Below are positions 17,701-25,350 of a stretch of 64,000 nucleotides of DNA, piece after piece. The notes beneath the pieces are model-generated. The model saw only the letters and a program-made list of their open reading frames with translations, made no database searches and was not told the DNA's origin. The position numbers and the translations under genes were made by a program. Numbering within the stretch: position 1 is the first letter of the stretch; the number at the start of each line of letters is the position of its first letter. Source of the DNA: Fibrobacterota bacterium (GTDB taxonomy: Bacteria > Fibrobacterota > Chitinivibrionia > Chitinivibrionales > Chitinispirillaceae); the NCBI GenBank assembly GCA_023436205.1, contig JAEZKC010000085.1, positions 1-64,000 of the forward strand. The letters are read 5' to 3'.

Positions 17701-18306
17701 AGCGCGGACCATATCCATATCGATCATGGCGCGCATGTCGTCGAATGTGAGCTCCTCGATCTTCTGCAGTTCGTGTGAGGTACGGAAACCGTCAAAGAAG
17801 TGCAGGAAGGGGACGCGGGCTTCCAGTGTGGCGGCAGAGGCGATCAGCGCAAAGTCCATGGCTTCCTGAACGGTTGTGGAGGCCAGGAGAGCAAAACCGG
17901 TCTGGCGGACAGACATCACGTCACTGTGGTCACCGAAAATCGAGAGTCCCTGGCATGCCAGCGCACGGGCTGAAACGTGAAAGACAGTGGGGGTGAGCTC
18001 ACCGGCGATCTTGTACATGTTGGGGATCATCAGCAGAAGGCCCTGGGAGGCGGTGAAGGTGGTTGTCAGAGCACCGGCACTGAGAGCACCGTGAACCGCA
18101 CCGGCTGCGCCGCCTTCGGACTGCAGCTCTGAAACCTGAGGAACGGTGCCCCAGATATTCTTTTCGCCGGCAGCAGACTTTTCATCAGCAATCTCTCCCA
18201 TGCCGGAAGAGGGTGTGATGGGGTATATGGCAATGACTTCGTTAACTGCATGAGCTACATGAGCGGTAGCCGAGTTACCGTCATGTGGTACCATTTTTCG
18301 TGACAT
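14755..18306 (-). CDS. nifJ: Pyruvate:ferredoxin (flavodoxin) oxidoreductase, single-chain
   Basis: Oxidises pyruvate to acetyl-CoA and CO2, reducing ferredoxin; central to anaerobic energy metabolism. The 1183-aa single chain has the standard length and domain order. The N-terminal pyrimidine-binding TPP domain has YPITPSSGMGE near 28-38, followed by domain II, the CoA-binding region and the gamma-type domain. A two-[4Fe-4S] ferredoxin domain shows CIQCHRCSLICP near 695 and CTGCGVCVANCP near 752. The C-terminal TPP domain starts with ACAGCGE near 822, with GDGWAYDIGYGGLDH holding the Mg/TPP site. AGAGGAGC precedes the ATG. It is followed by a REP and a terminator, and lies 107 bases downstream of the DUF368 gene, so it is probably transcribed separately. 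Confidence 0.97.
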   Translation of the reverse strand: MSRKMVPHDGNSATAHVAHAVNEVIAIYPITPSSGMGEIADEKSAAGEKNIWGTVPQVSELQSEGGAAGAVHGALSAGALTTTFTASQGLLLMIPNMYKIAGELTPTVFHVSARALACQGLSIFGDHSDVMSVRQTGFALLASTTVQEAMDFALIASAATLEARVPFLHFFDGFRTSHELQKIEELTFDDMRAMIDMDMVRAHRLRAMSPDRPYIKGTAQNPDVYFQGRETVNQYYAAAPAILQKYMDKFAKLTGRQYHLFDYVGAPDAEKVIIIMGSGADTVHETSDFLNKKGEKTGVLKVRLFRPLDASLLVAALPETVKKIAVLDRTKEPGSLGEPLYEDVRTAIGEAMENGESKIKAWPRVIGGRYGLGSAEFTPAMVKAVYDELGKDKPKNHFIIGINDNVMGSSLDYDKSFTTESDDVYRALFYGLGSDGTVSANKNSIKIIADETENNTQGYFVYDSKKAGTITVSHLRFGKKPIRSPYLITKANFLACHNFSFVEKYDMLQNLVDGGTFLLTSEFDKDSVWNNLPGRVQKQIIDKKLNFYIIDAIGIAQGIGLGPRINTIMQTAFFKISKVIDENVAVDSIKYAIKKTYGKKGDAIVNMNIASIDKALEGVQKVDYPSQVTNPIVDRKGVSEDAPEFVKNVTARIIKQEGDQIPVSDMPADGVWPSGTTKYEKRNIAVQIPVWDPSACIQCHRCSLICPHATIRPKAYDAKHLEGAPAAFKSTDAKGKELTGLKYTLQVAPEDCTGCGVCVANCPAKEKGAITMQNQSPIREQEAKNWEFFLGIPDTDSAKYNAETVKGSQFIRPLFEFSGACAGCGETAYIKLLTQLVGDRLYIANATGCTSIYSGNLPTTPYTKRDDGRGPTWNNSLFEDNAELAYGMRLSVDKFTQYATELCQQVMAGDCCGGEVKEIVGQILNAQQSTTAQIEEQRARVARAKELMGNCTSEMCKELMSVIDYMVKKSVWAIGGDGWAYDIGYGGLDHVLASGKNVNILVLDTEVYSNTGGQSSKSTPMGAVAKFAASGKPTIKKDLAMIAMSYGYIYVARVAMGANQNQVIKAMAEAEAYDGPSLILAYSHCIAHGIDMINGYGEQRNAVESGHWPLYRYNPALALEGKNPLVLDSKDPTISLADYVYKENRYKILQRSNPEASKQLIDGAQKSVAAKFKMLKQLAALEM

Positions 18307-18412
18307 AGATGCTCCTCTTATTTGAATTGATAGGGGTCACAAAAACCTAGTAAGATAAATTCCGCACCTGCCTTTCAACAAGCAGGGAATGCTATATAAT
18401 ATAGAAAGGCGG

Positions 18413-19510
18413 TTATTCAGTTTTAGTCTCGTACTTTGAAAGCAGAAGCATTATTCCTGCTCCGATTGCGCAGAACAGCAATGCACTGAGCAGAGGCCCG
18501 GTCCCATGAGGCAGAATGTTGACGTTAGTATAGATTACGGCATTCTTGATCAGGGAAATGCCCTCTGAGGTGCGTACGTACTGATCCATGACAATCGCTT
18601 TTTTAAAGGGCCAAAGAGCGTAGAGTGAACCGGCCATAAGCCCAATGAGAAGGGCCATGGTGCCGTTAAAAAATCGTCTGAAGACAAAATTTATCAGCTT
18701 TGAGAAAAGAAGTAAACCAACCAGCATTCCTATCGCCAGAATAGACAGGAAGACCACATAGTCCAGCTGCAGGGTCTTCAGCGAGGAGACTGCGGATATC
18801 ACCTCATAATATTGTCCCATTAATATCAAGACCAGAGATCCGCTTATTCCGGGAAGAATCATGGCGCTGATGGATACTGCACCGCTTACTGCAGCCATGC
18901 CAAGCTCGCGGGCTGTATACCGCCCCTGATACTTGAAGCGCATGGATTCGCCTTTATCTGCAGTCTGGTGAACCGCATTGGTCTGACTGATCTGCTGGTA
19001 ATGGTCAGATTTGAGCTTGGCATCCAAGGAGGGATCGACGGCGGCAGTTACGGCGATGGTTGCTGCGGCACCAAGTATGAAATGAGCAAAATAGATAACT
19101 TTGCGGCTCTTGAGCATTTTGAATGAGAATAGGGTAGAGATGATGATCAGGCCGAAAAAGAAAGCATACGTATTGGAAAACTGATTCTCGAGCAGGTATT
19201 TCATTACACCCGATAAAAGCAGAATCGCACCTGCAGCGCCGATCAGCAGACGGGTGACAAAGAAGAGGTCCAGACTGCTAAGTTGCTTTCCGAGAGCCTG
19301 GAGGTGTTCCTTGCGTTTTGAAGAAAAGAGAACTCCCGAGGCGTGTTGAAGCATTTGTGAGGTATTTGAAGCCTTCAGGCCGCTAAGGGCAGAGATCACT
19401 CGCTGATACATCCCCATCACCAGCAGTAATGTCCCTCCGGAAACTCCCGGGATAATGTTGGCCACTCCCATCATGAAGCCTGACCAGATATCCTTAATCC
19501 AAGACAGCAT
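18413..19510 (-). CDS. DUF368 polyprenyl-phosphate transporter family membrane protein
   Basis: An integral inner-membrane protein of 365 aa. The family hallmark GVANIIPGVSGGT is at about 15-27, and a second copy-like motif, MILPGISGSLVLILMGQY, is near 220, giving the inverted-repeat look of the family. About eight to ten membrane segments are visible. DUF368 proteins (PopT) have been shown to recycle undecaprenyl phosphate across the membrane for cell-wall synthesis, and that is the most likely role here. A cytoplasmic or periplasmic insert around 170-205 (HYQQISQTNAVHQTADKGE) is longer and more polar than I would expect. AAGGAG lies eight bases before the ATG. It is not obviously co-transcribed with neighbours. 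Confidence 0.88.
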   Translation of the reverse strand: MLSWIKDIWSGFMMGVANIIPGVSGGTLLLVMGMYQRVISALSGLKASNTSQMLQHASGVLFSSKRKEHLQALGKQLSSLDLFFVTRLLIGAAGAILLLSGVMKYLLENQFSNTYAFFFGLIIISTLFSFKMLKSRKVIYFAHFILGAAATIAVTAAVDPSLDAKLKSDHYQQISQTNAVHQTADKGESMRFKYQGRYTARELGMAAVSGAVSISAMILPGISGSLVLILMGQYYEVISAVSSLKTLQLDYVVFLSILAIGMLVGLLLFSKLINFVFRRFFNGTMALLIGLMAGSLYALWPFKKAIVMDQYVRTSEGISLIKNAVIYTNVNILPHGTGPLLSALLFCAIGAGIMLLLSKYETKTE

Positions 19511-19669
19511 TTACTCTCCTTTGTTGTGCTCTGCCCCAAAACTTTCAGTGCAGATATCTATTACGTGCAGCTATGGCGGTTATGCAAAAAAAAGGTGATG
19601 CTCGATCTCATGCTTCGGTTAAGGTTTCCCGGCATGACTGTTCGTAAACCAACTGAGCGATTCTGATTT

Positions 19670-19713
19670 CCACTCCGCTCAGCCTGAGCAGTCTTCGGTC
19701 GAAGGCTGTGCTC
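19670..19713. repeat. Dispersed 44-bp repeat, copy A
   Basis: Contains the palindrome GCTCAGCCTGAGC (19677-19689) followed by a second small hairpin around TTCGGTCGAA. Copy B at 23750-23794 shares the palindrome and most of the rest. Both lie in spacers between minus-strand genes. Confidence 0.7.
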
Positions 19714-19741
19714 CTTTTTAAAAACAATCAATAATCAATTC

Positions 19742-20392
19742 CTACTCTTTCCATCCGTGCGCTCCTATTAGCGGAACAAAAGCCACCTTCCCAGCAGAGT
19801 AGCACTCCAACCCCTCACTTCTCTTTCGGTACACCATCAGCTCCTGACTTGTGCGGTCCCCCGCAGGTATAATCATGATTCCATTGTCTGCCAGTTGAGC
19901 GGCAAGCACTTCCGGAGTCACCGGTGCACCGGCAGTGACAATGATCCGATCGAAAGGGCTCCATTGGGGCCAGCCATTGGTTCCGTCGCCGATTTTAAAG
20001 ACGATATTGGCATAGCCCATCTCCCGCAGTCGCTTGCGGGAACGTTCCCCCAGCTCTCGATGGCGTTCTATCGTGTAAACTCGGCGGGAGAATTGTGCCA
20101 GAATGGCTGACTGGAAACCGGAACCAGTGCCAATCTCCAGAATCTTCTCATCTTTCTGCAGTTCAAGGATCTGAGTCATGAGCGCCACGATGCTGGGCTG
20201 GCTTATAGTCTGTCCCAATCCAATGGGCAGAGCGTTATCATCGTAGGCCTGGGCATACATGGCTCCATCTACAAAAAGATGCCGGGGAACTTTACGGAAT
20301 GCATCAAGAACCCGTTCATCGGTGATGCCTTTTTCCCGCAGCTTTTTAATGAGGCGTTCACAGGCGATACTCGGTTTCAGGTAATCACTCAT
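19742..20392 (-). CDS. pcm: Protein-L-isoaspartate O-methyltransferase
   Basis: Repairs damaged proteins by S-adenosylmethionine-dependent methylation of L-isoaspartyl residues. The 216-aa chain has the typical size. The N-terminal cap contains VPRHLFV and GQTISQPSIVA, both family signatures. The SAM-binding motif I is EIGTGSGFQSA near 78-88, and the later motif FDRIIVTAGAP is also present. No signal peptide is seen, so it is cytoplasmic. Its ATG follows the TAA of the GT2 gene without any gap, so translation is probably coupled. Third gene of an acyltransferase-GT2-pcm operon. Confidence 0.95.
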   Translation of the reverse strand: MSDYLKPSIACERLIKKLREKGITDERVLDAFRKVPRHLFVDGAMYAQAYDDNALPIGLGQTISQPSIVALMTQILELQKDEKILEIGTGSGFQSAILAQFSRRVYTIERHRELGERSRKRLREMGYANIVFKIGDGTNGWPQWSPFDRIIVTAGAPVTPEVLAAQLADNGIMIIPAGDRTSQELMVYRKRSEGLECYSAGKVAFVPLIGAHGWKE

Positions 20393-21130
20393 TTAATGCG
20401 GCTTTTCGGTAGTAAGTGGCTGAATTCTATTGCTTTTGAGCTTGAGCCAGATGCGCAGAACCGCCCGTATCCAGCGCAGTGTATCGAGCAGATGCGATAT
20501 GTGGCTTGGCCCACTCAAATATAATGTCTGCACCGGCACAAAACGGACCTGAAAATGCAGTTTCGCGGCTTTGAGAATGACTTCCGATTCCATTTCAAAA
20601 CGACTGTATTCTATAGAGATGGAATTGATTAGTTCTGCAGAGTACAGGCGATAGCCACACTGGCTGTCCAGAATCCTTTGCCCGGACAGTAGAGATAAAA
20701 AACCGGAGGTGAGGCGGTTTGAACAGATGCGAGCCGGAGGCATAATTCCAAGCTTCATGGCACGGGCTCCGATGCATAAGCCCATTTTGGGTTGCCTAAC
20801 TGCCTCATCAAGGAACTTCTGAATGTCAGATGGGGAGTGCTGCCCGTCTGCATCCATTGTGAGAATCCAGCGGGCTTTTTTTGTATTTATTAGATGGGAA
20901 AACCCGGTTACAAGTGCAGCTCCCTTTCCCTTGTTTATCAGATGAGCCTGATAGTCCAGTTCCAGTTGCTTACAGAGTTTATCTGTTCCATCGAAGGATG
21001 CGTCATCAACAATGGCGATTTTTTCTTTAGGTACTGTTTTAAGCAGATGCGTGAGAAACTTTTCAAGCGGACCGACTGACTTGTAAGCGGGAATAAGAAC
21101 AAATAGATCAGCTGGCCAGTTTTCTAACAT
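20393..21130 (-). CDS. Family 2 glycosyltransferase (dolichyl/undecaprenyl-phosphate mannosyltransferase type)
   Basis: A 245-aa inverting glycosyltransferase of GT-A fold. The nucleotide-binding VDDASFDGT is at about 41-49 and the metal-binding DADGQHSP near 93-100. The acceptor-side region with SGQRILDSQCGYRLY fits the DPM1-like/polyprenol-phosphate sugar transferases. There is no clear C-terminal membrane pair, so it may be peripheral. Its ATG overlaps the end of the upstream acyltransferase gene by 7 nt, and its stop abuts pcm. The pairing with a lipid acyltransferase suggests an envelope glycolipid role (inference). Sugar and acceptor cannot be read from sequence. Confidence 0.88.
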   Translation of the reverse strand: MLENWPADLFVLIPAYKSVGPLEKFLTHLLKTVPKEKIAIVDDASFDGTDKLCKQLELDYQAHLINKGKGAALVTGFSHLINTKKARWILTMDADGQHSPSDIQKFLDEAVRQPKMGLCIGARAMKLGIMPPARICSNRLTSGFLSLLSGQRILDSQCGYRLYSAELINSISIEYSRFEMESEVILKAAKLHFQVRFVPVQTLYLSGPSHISHLLDTLRWIRAVLRIWLKLKSNRIQPLTTEKPH

Positions 21131-21759
21131 GTTAACCCGTTCTGGATTTTTGAGATGAGTGCTTCAAGATCGTTTTCAGAGTTCTTTAGCGGGAAAATTG
21201 GTTCTCCAAGAGTTATAGCGACTTTAGAAAAGGGTTTGGGGATCATGAAATTATCCCACGATTTTAAAACCCATGCCTTTTCTGCTTTTACATTGATAGG
21301 CACTACCGGGCAGTTGCTCATGATTGCTATCTGGGCAACTCCCTGCTTGACTTTCTCCTTCGGACCTCTGGGACCGTCCGGGGTAATGGCGATGGATATC
21401 CCCTCTTTGAGACTTTTGACACATTGACGTAATGCGGCGAGTCCTCCCCGGGTACTTGATCCGAAAATGATATAGTGACCCCATTTCCGAGCTACATCGG
21501 CGGCGATCTGCCCATCTTTACTGGATGATACTACGGCGGCTTTTCCGGTATTGCGGAAAACAAATGAAGTTACAAGCAGTCTTGAGTGCCAGAAGGCATA
21601 TATGGTGCTTCTTCCGCGTGGATCGAAGATGTCCACCGATGGGGGAGACTTGGTTGAAATTCGCCAGGTTCTACCCAGAGTTGATCCAATAAGCCATATA
21701 AGAAACGATGCTGTGTTCAGAGCTGGAATCCTGTAAATATGGTTGATCCAAGAGCTCAA
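21124..21759 (-). CDS. Lysophospholipid acyltransferase-like protein (DUF374 family)
   Basis: A 211-aa membrane-associated acyltransferase-like protein. Family signatures are AFWHSRLL (about 55-62), SSSKDGQIAA, GSSTRGGLAAL and the highly conserved ITPDGPRGPKEKVKQG near 135-150. DUF374 members resemble lipid A acyltransferases and probably transfer acyl chains onto envelope lipids. The reported start is a TTG without a good ribosome site. No ATG occurs before the conserved core, so the exact N-terminus is uncertain. First gene of the operon with GT2 (7-nt overlap) and pcm. Confidence 0.85.
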   Translation of the reverse strand: MSSWINHIYRIPALNTASFLIWLIGSTLGRTWRISTKSPPSVDIFDPRGRSTIYAFWHSRLLVTSFVFRNTGKAAVVSSSKDGQIAADVARKWGHYIIFGSSTRGGLAALRQCVKSLKEGISIAITPDGPRGPKEKVKQGVAQIAIMSNCPVVPINVKAEKAWVLKSWDNFMIPKPFSKVAITLGEPIFPLKNSENDLEALISKIQNGLTC

Positions 21760-21835
21760 ATATAATTGAATGCAGCCACTTTTTAGGGATGGTATTAATC
21801 AGATAATCAATTTTATGCGGTGATAAATTCTAAAT

Positions 21836-21860
21836 TGGCCGATTCTGGTGAAACCGGCCA
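21836..21860 (-). terminator. Hairpin after the split VWA locus
   Basis: The minus strand reads TGGCCG, a 13-nt loop and CGGCCA, followed by an A/T-rich stretch (AATTTAGAATTT). A plausible weak intrinsic terminator just after the stop at 21870. Confidence 0.5.
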
Positions 21861-21869
21861 TTGTGGGTG

Positions 21870-22397
21870 TCATTTACTGAGCAGTTCCGCCTTCTGAACA
21901 AGTCTGAGAAACTCTGCCCGGTACCCGTTCGCATCACTTCCTAATGCATTGCGGGCCAGCTCCTGAATCATCTTGTAATCTGCGCTGCCTTTGTATTCGG
22001 AGTTGCGAAGAAGCATTCCGAATCCGGCCACTGCACAGGCAAACCTAAAATCACCGGTTGTGTTTTGTAGTGCACTTGCACCAGAACGGATCTCCTTTTC
22101 GATCAGATTACTGGTAGTGTCATCAGGGTTTTTGTATCGAAGCTTCAGGTACCCTATTTCATTTTTGGACAGATCCTCTTTAAATTGTGTTTCCTGGTAT
22201 CGAAGAGAAACTTGTTGACTTTGGGATGAATCTGCTCTGACCAGCTCGTACAGAGCGGTTACTTCGTGCCCCGCCCCCAGCTCTCCGGCATCAATTGTAT
22301 CATTGTCAAAATCTTCTCTGCGCAGCATTCTGTTTTCGTAACCGATCAATCTGTATGACTGAACATGTGCAGGATTGAACTCGATCTGTATCTTCAC
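21870..22397 (-). CDS. C-terminal half of a VWA-domain protein (DUF3520-like), separated by a frameshift
   Basis: A 175-aa frame beginning at a GTG that overlaps the stop of the upstream VWA frame (GTGA). Its first residues, KIQIEFNPAHVQSYRLIGYENR, are exactly what normally continues the YfbK-type VWA chain after ATLATIAK. The rest matches the DUF3520-type C-terminal region, with GAGHEVTALYEL and RFACAVAGFGMLLR. It has no signal peptide of its own, so as an independent protein it would stay in the cytoplasm, away from its natural partner domain. Three readings are possible: a recent 1-nt deletion, a sequencing error, or real coupled or frameshifted translation. I favour a frameshift in a formerly single gene. 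Confidence 0.75.
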   Translation of the reverse strand: MKIQIEFNPAHVQSYRLIGYENRMLRREDFDNDTIDAGELGAGHEVTALYELVRADSSQSQQVSLRYQETQFKEDLSKNEIGYLKLRYKNPDDTTSNLIEKEIRSGASALQNTTGDFRFACAVAGFGMLLRNSEYKGSADYKMIQELARNALGSDANGYRAEFLRLVQKAELLSK

Positions 22398-23620
22398 TCT
22401 TTTGCAATAGTGGCTAGTGTTGCCCCCATTTCATTGACCAGTACTTTTTGTGCTTCAAGGATGTTATCGATGTATGCGTAATTACCGTTGCCCTTATCTG
22501 CGAGTTGCTCCATTTTGGAATCTTTGTAATTCCCGCTTCCAAATCCTAAAACGGTAAGGAAAATGCCCTCTTTTCTTTTTTGTTCGATAAGCCTGGTCAG
22601 CTCTGCTTCGCTAGATACTCCCACGTTGAAGTCACCATCCGTTGCTAAAACAATCCGGTTGATACCACCCTTGACAAAGTTTTCCTTAGCGATCTTATAT
22701 GCCAAAAGAATGCCTTCACCACCAGCCGTGGAACCACCTGCTTGAATTTTGTCAATAGAGGTGAGAATCTTCTCCTTATCTGATCCGGATGTCGGAGGCA
22801 ATACCAGACCTGCAGAGCCTGCGTAAACAACAATGGATACCTTGTCCTGCTCGCGTAACTCATTCACCAGAAGTCGAAATGCTTTTTGAAGAAGAGGGAG
22901 TTTGTTGGGGTTTTCCATGGAACCAGATACATCGAGCAGAAAGACCAGGTTGCTGGGGGGCAGCTGTTCGGTTGCAATCTCTTTCCCTTTGATTCCTACC
23001 TTGAGGATACGGTTATTAGGATTCCAGGGACAAACCGACACTTCTGTATGAAGTGCAAACGGGATGTCGTCTTCCGGAGCGGCGTATTCGTATTTGAAAT
23101 AATTGATGAATTCCTCAATCCTGACGGCATCAGCTGGGGGTAGTCTGTTATCATTCAGAAACCTTCTCACGTTTGCGTAGGAGGCCACATCCACATCAAT
23201 GGAAAATGTGGATACCGGGTTTTGTATGGTGTTAAGGAAAGAATTGTCGTAAATCCGTTTATACTCTTCTGTATTATAGTCGTCGTCAACACTCCGCCTT
23301 AACATCTCAATTTGGGAATTATCCGCATCCATAATGTAAACTGGCATGGGATTGTCAAGGTAGCCGACAACTTCAGCATTACTGAAGTCAAAGCTTTTCG
23401 AAGGCGAAGACGATTTCGCCTCCAGCTTTCGTTTGCCTTTTTCCAGCTTTTGTATTCTGGCTCTGATCTCTTCTGCTGAGTGTTGCTGGGATTGTTGCTG
23501 TGGAGCTGTCTGCTGATTTGGCTCTGCTTCCTGCTCATGAACAGATTTCATTTTGCGATTAGAGCATCCGACAACTATAAGAACAACAATACTAATAAGG
23601 ATAAATACCGTCCTTTTCAT
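22394..23620 (-). CDS. VWA-domain lipoprotein (YfbK-like), N-terminal part of a split gene
   Basis: A 408-aa exported lipoprotein: signal with lipobox IVVGC (Cys19), a Gln-rich linker (QQTAPQQQSQQHS), a short coiled-coil (EEIRARIQKLEKGKRKLEAK), and a von_Willebrand-associated region (PVSTFSIDVDVASYANVRRFLN). A von Willebrand A domain follows at about 210-395, with an intact MIDAS metal site (DVSGSM) and later LATDGDFNVG. Family members of about 550-600 aa continue into a DUF3520 domain; here the frame ends with ATIAKE and a TGA, and the continuation lies in the next frame. These proteins are thought to act as periplasmic adhesion or assembly scaffolds, but no precise role is established. Confidence 0.85.
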   Translation of the reverse strand: MKRTVFILISIVVLIVVGCSNRKMKSVHEQEAEPNQQTAPQQQSQQHSAEEIRARIQKLEKGKRKLEAKSSSPSKSFDFSNAEVVGYLDNPMPVYIMDADNSQIEMLRRSVDDDYNTEEYKRIYDNSFLNTIQNPVSTFSIDVDVASYANVRRFLNDNRLPPADAVRIEEFINYFKYEYAAPEDDIPFALHTEVSVCPWNPNNRILKVGIKGKEIATEQLPPSNLVFLLDVSGSMENPNKLPLLQKAFRLLVNELREQDKVSIVVYAGSAGLVLPPTSGSDKEKILTSIDKIQAGGSTAGGEGILLAYKIAKENFVKGGINRIVLATDGDFNVGVSSEAELTRLIEQKRKEGIFLTVLGFGSGNYKDSKMEQLADKGNGNYAYIDNILEAQKVLVNEMGATLATIAKE

Positions 23621-23749
23621 CCGTTCTCCTATCTTTGAGTTGAATGTTATTACATTAGACGGACCAGCATTGATATTATAAATCAGTATTTTTGATTATT
23701 CAATGCTTTCTTCTTTGTAGTATCAGGCACTTGGAGGTAAATGCATATT

Positions 23750-23794
23750 CCTATCCGCTCAGCCTGAGCAGTCCTTGGGTTGAAGGCTAAGCTC
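23750..23794. repeat. Dispersed repeat, copy B
   Basis: Shares CCGCTCAGCCTGAGCAGTC and GAAGGCT..GCTC with copy A at 19670-19713, with a few substitutions. The surrounding 300-base spacer holds no gene. Confidence 0.7.
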
Positions 23795-23867
23795 TTATGA
23801 ACAAATGTTATTTAGTGGGTGAATAGAACGCTTTTAAGATTAGAAAACATTTATGGAAGGATTTATT

Positions 23868-23892
23868 GGGCAGAAAGAATTTCCCTCTGCCC
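23868..23892 (-). terminator. Hairpin after the beta-barrel gene
   Basis: GGGCAG (23868-23873) pairs with CTGCCC (23887-23892), 28 bases beyond the stop of the envelope operon's last gene. It is followed on the minus strand by AATAAATCC, so the T-tract is poor. Confidence 0.5.
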
Positions 23893-23919
23893 GGAAATGA
23901 TTTGTTAGCCTATACTAAA

Positions 23920-25245
23920 TCAAAACCCGATACCTGCCCTTACCCGCACTGTCAAGGCATCTTTGAACAGAGTGTATTCCGTATCTTTGGGGCCTACATA
24001 GCCGATTAGATCAAGACCTGCAAAAAAATTATGCAGATTGCGATATGCCAGAGATGAGTAAATAGTGGCACACTTCTGATCAATGTTGATAATACCACCG
24101 GCAGAAAGAGTCAGATCACTGAATATGAATTTGGAAATGCTTGTTGCCAGTGCTCCATAGAAACGGGAATAGGAATTTGGTTCGTAATAGGTACCATAGA
24201 TGTACTGTGCAGCCTGCTTTTCCATGCTGGTGTCCGGAGCAGAGAGCATTGCATCCCGAAGCATGAGCAGGGCGGGTTCTTTGAAGATGTTCCCATCATC
24301 TCCACCCTGATTGTAATAGAGTTCCACTGATGTAAAGATTCGGTCGGAAACATCTGCGAAATCAAAGAATCTGGAGGCATTTAATGCCGCCCGTGTAATG
24401 AGATCGTTTTTTAAATCACCGAAAGCAGGCTGGCCGTTTTCAAACGAAATCGCGTTGTAATTGGTTCCTTTTGTCAGGCTGACTTCACCTGCAAACTGCC
24501 ATCCGAGAAGTTTCTGAGAAATATCAAATCCAAATACCGGATCTTTTTGTCGCCTGTCCCAGTAGGAAAGGCTCATTTCCGTATTTCCAGCAAGAAACTC
24601 CACCTTGGCAGATCCTGCTATACTGTCTATGGATTTTATATCGTTCATATCAATGAATCCGTAAAGATTCCAGGTGACCCCGAAAGGAATATGCGCTCTG
24701 ATGCCGGTGGTTCCCTCACGGCTGCCGATAGTGGGAAGAAACGCTTTTCGTTCCACATTGACAAGGTCGGTGGGGTTCCAGGTATTGCAACGTCCCCACT
24801 GGATCACCTGCTTTCCTGCTCTTATGTACACCTTGTGATTAAAGTGTAAATCGACAAACAGTTCTTTGAGGCTATAGGTAGTGCTGTTATTATTGGAAGA
24901 GTATAGAAGTTCCATATTGCCGAATGATTTGTAATTCTCAGGCAAGCGCACATCAAGGTTGAATGACCCCAGCAGGAGTGCACCGGGGGTGAGCTGATCG
25001 CTGTGTGCGTCTGCAAAGAAATCTCTTTTGCTGTTGATTGTTGCGATACTTGAGATCTCTCCGGAAAGGTCAACTGTTGAGGAATCGATTTTCCCGATGC
25101 TGCCTTCTTTAGCAATGTATTTGGTACTGTCTACCACTGTCTCCATGTCTGAGAAGAGTTCGTCTTCGTCTATCTCCTGGGACGAGGAGCCAATGGGGGA
25201 GAGGATTAGGAGGATGAGAAAAGAGAAAAGAGGATTTCGCTTCAT
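23920..25245 (-). CDS. Outer-membrane beta-barrel protein of the export operon
   Basis: A 441-aa exported protein. Residues 1-22 are a signal peptide; an acidic stretch (EIDEDELFSD) follows. From about 90 on, alternating amphipathic strands of porin type dominate, and the chain ends in a terminal aromatic strand (VRVRAGIGF) as expected for BAM-dependent barrels. The segment KVYIRAGKQVIQWGRCNTWNPTDL resembles DUF1302-like alginate-export or outer-membrane porins. AAGGA precedes the ATG. It is the last gene downstream of the LolD-permease-permease-LolA set, with a REP in the preceding spacer. Such barrels often sit with LolA-like and MMPL or FtsX-like exporters, so it may receive their cargo at the outer membrane (inference). 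Confidence 0.75.
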   Translation of the reverse strand: MKRNPLFSFLILLILSPIGSSSQEIDEDELFSDMETVVDSTKYIAKEGSIGKIDSSTVDLSGEISSIATINSKRDFFADAHSDQLTPGALLLGSFNLDVRLPENYKSFGNMELLYSSNNNSTTYSLKELFVDLHFNHKVYIRAGKQVIQWGRCNTWNPTDLVNVERKAFLPTIGSREGTTGIRAHIPFGVTWNLYGFIDMNDIKSIDSIAGSAKVEFLAGNTEMSLSYWDRRQKDPVFGFDISQKLLGWQFAGEVSLTKGTNYNAISFENGQPAFGDLKNDLITRAALNASRFFDFADVSDRIFTSVELYYNQGGDDGNIFKEPALLMLRDAMLSAPDTSMEKQAAQYIYGTYYEPNSYSRFYGALATSISKFIFSDLTLSAGGIINIDQKCATIYSSLAYRNLHNFFAGLDLIGYVGPKDTEYTLFKDALTVRVRAGIGF

Positions 25246-25311
25246 GGCTTTTTCCTTATTGAGGAGATGGGCTATTGCATGGTAAGGTTTAGGAAGCTAT
25301 AGATGGCTTGG

Positions 25312-25332
25312 GGACGCCATGGAATGGCGTCC
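25312..25332. repeat. REP palindrome 4, inside the export operon
   Basis: Arms GGACGCCAT and ATGGCGTCC with centre GGA, then GAACGAAAAAA. It lies 10 kb from the RAYT gene, in the spacer between the LolA-like and beta-barrel genes, showing that the REP family has spread within the genome. Confidence 0.88.
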
Positions 25333-25350
25333 GAACGAAAAAACGTGATT

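Noticed and set aside
22395..22410. Classical programmed -1 frameshift site
   Set aside because: The junction has only AAAAG, not an X XXY YYZ heptamer, and no obvious stimulatory structure; mutation or coupling is at least as likely.
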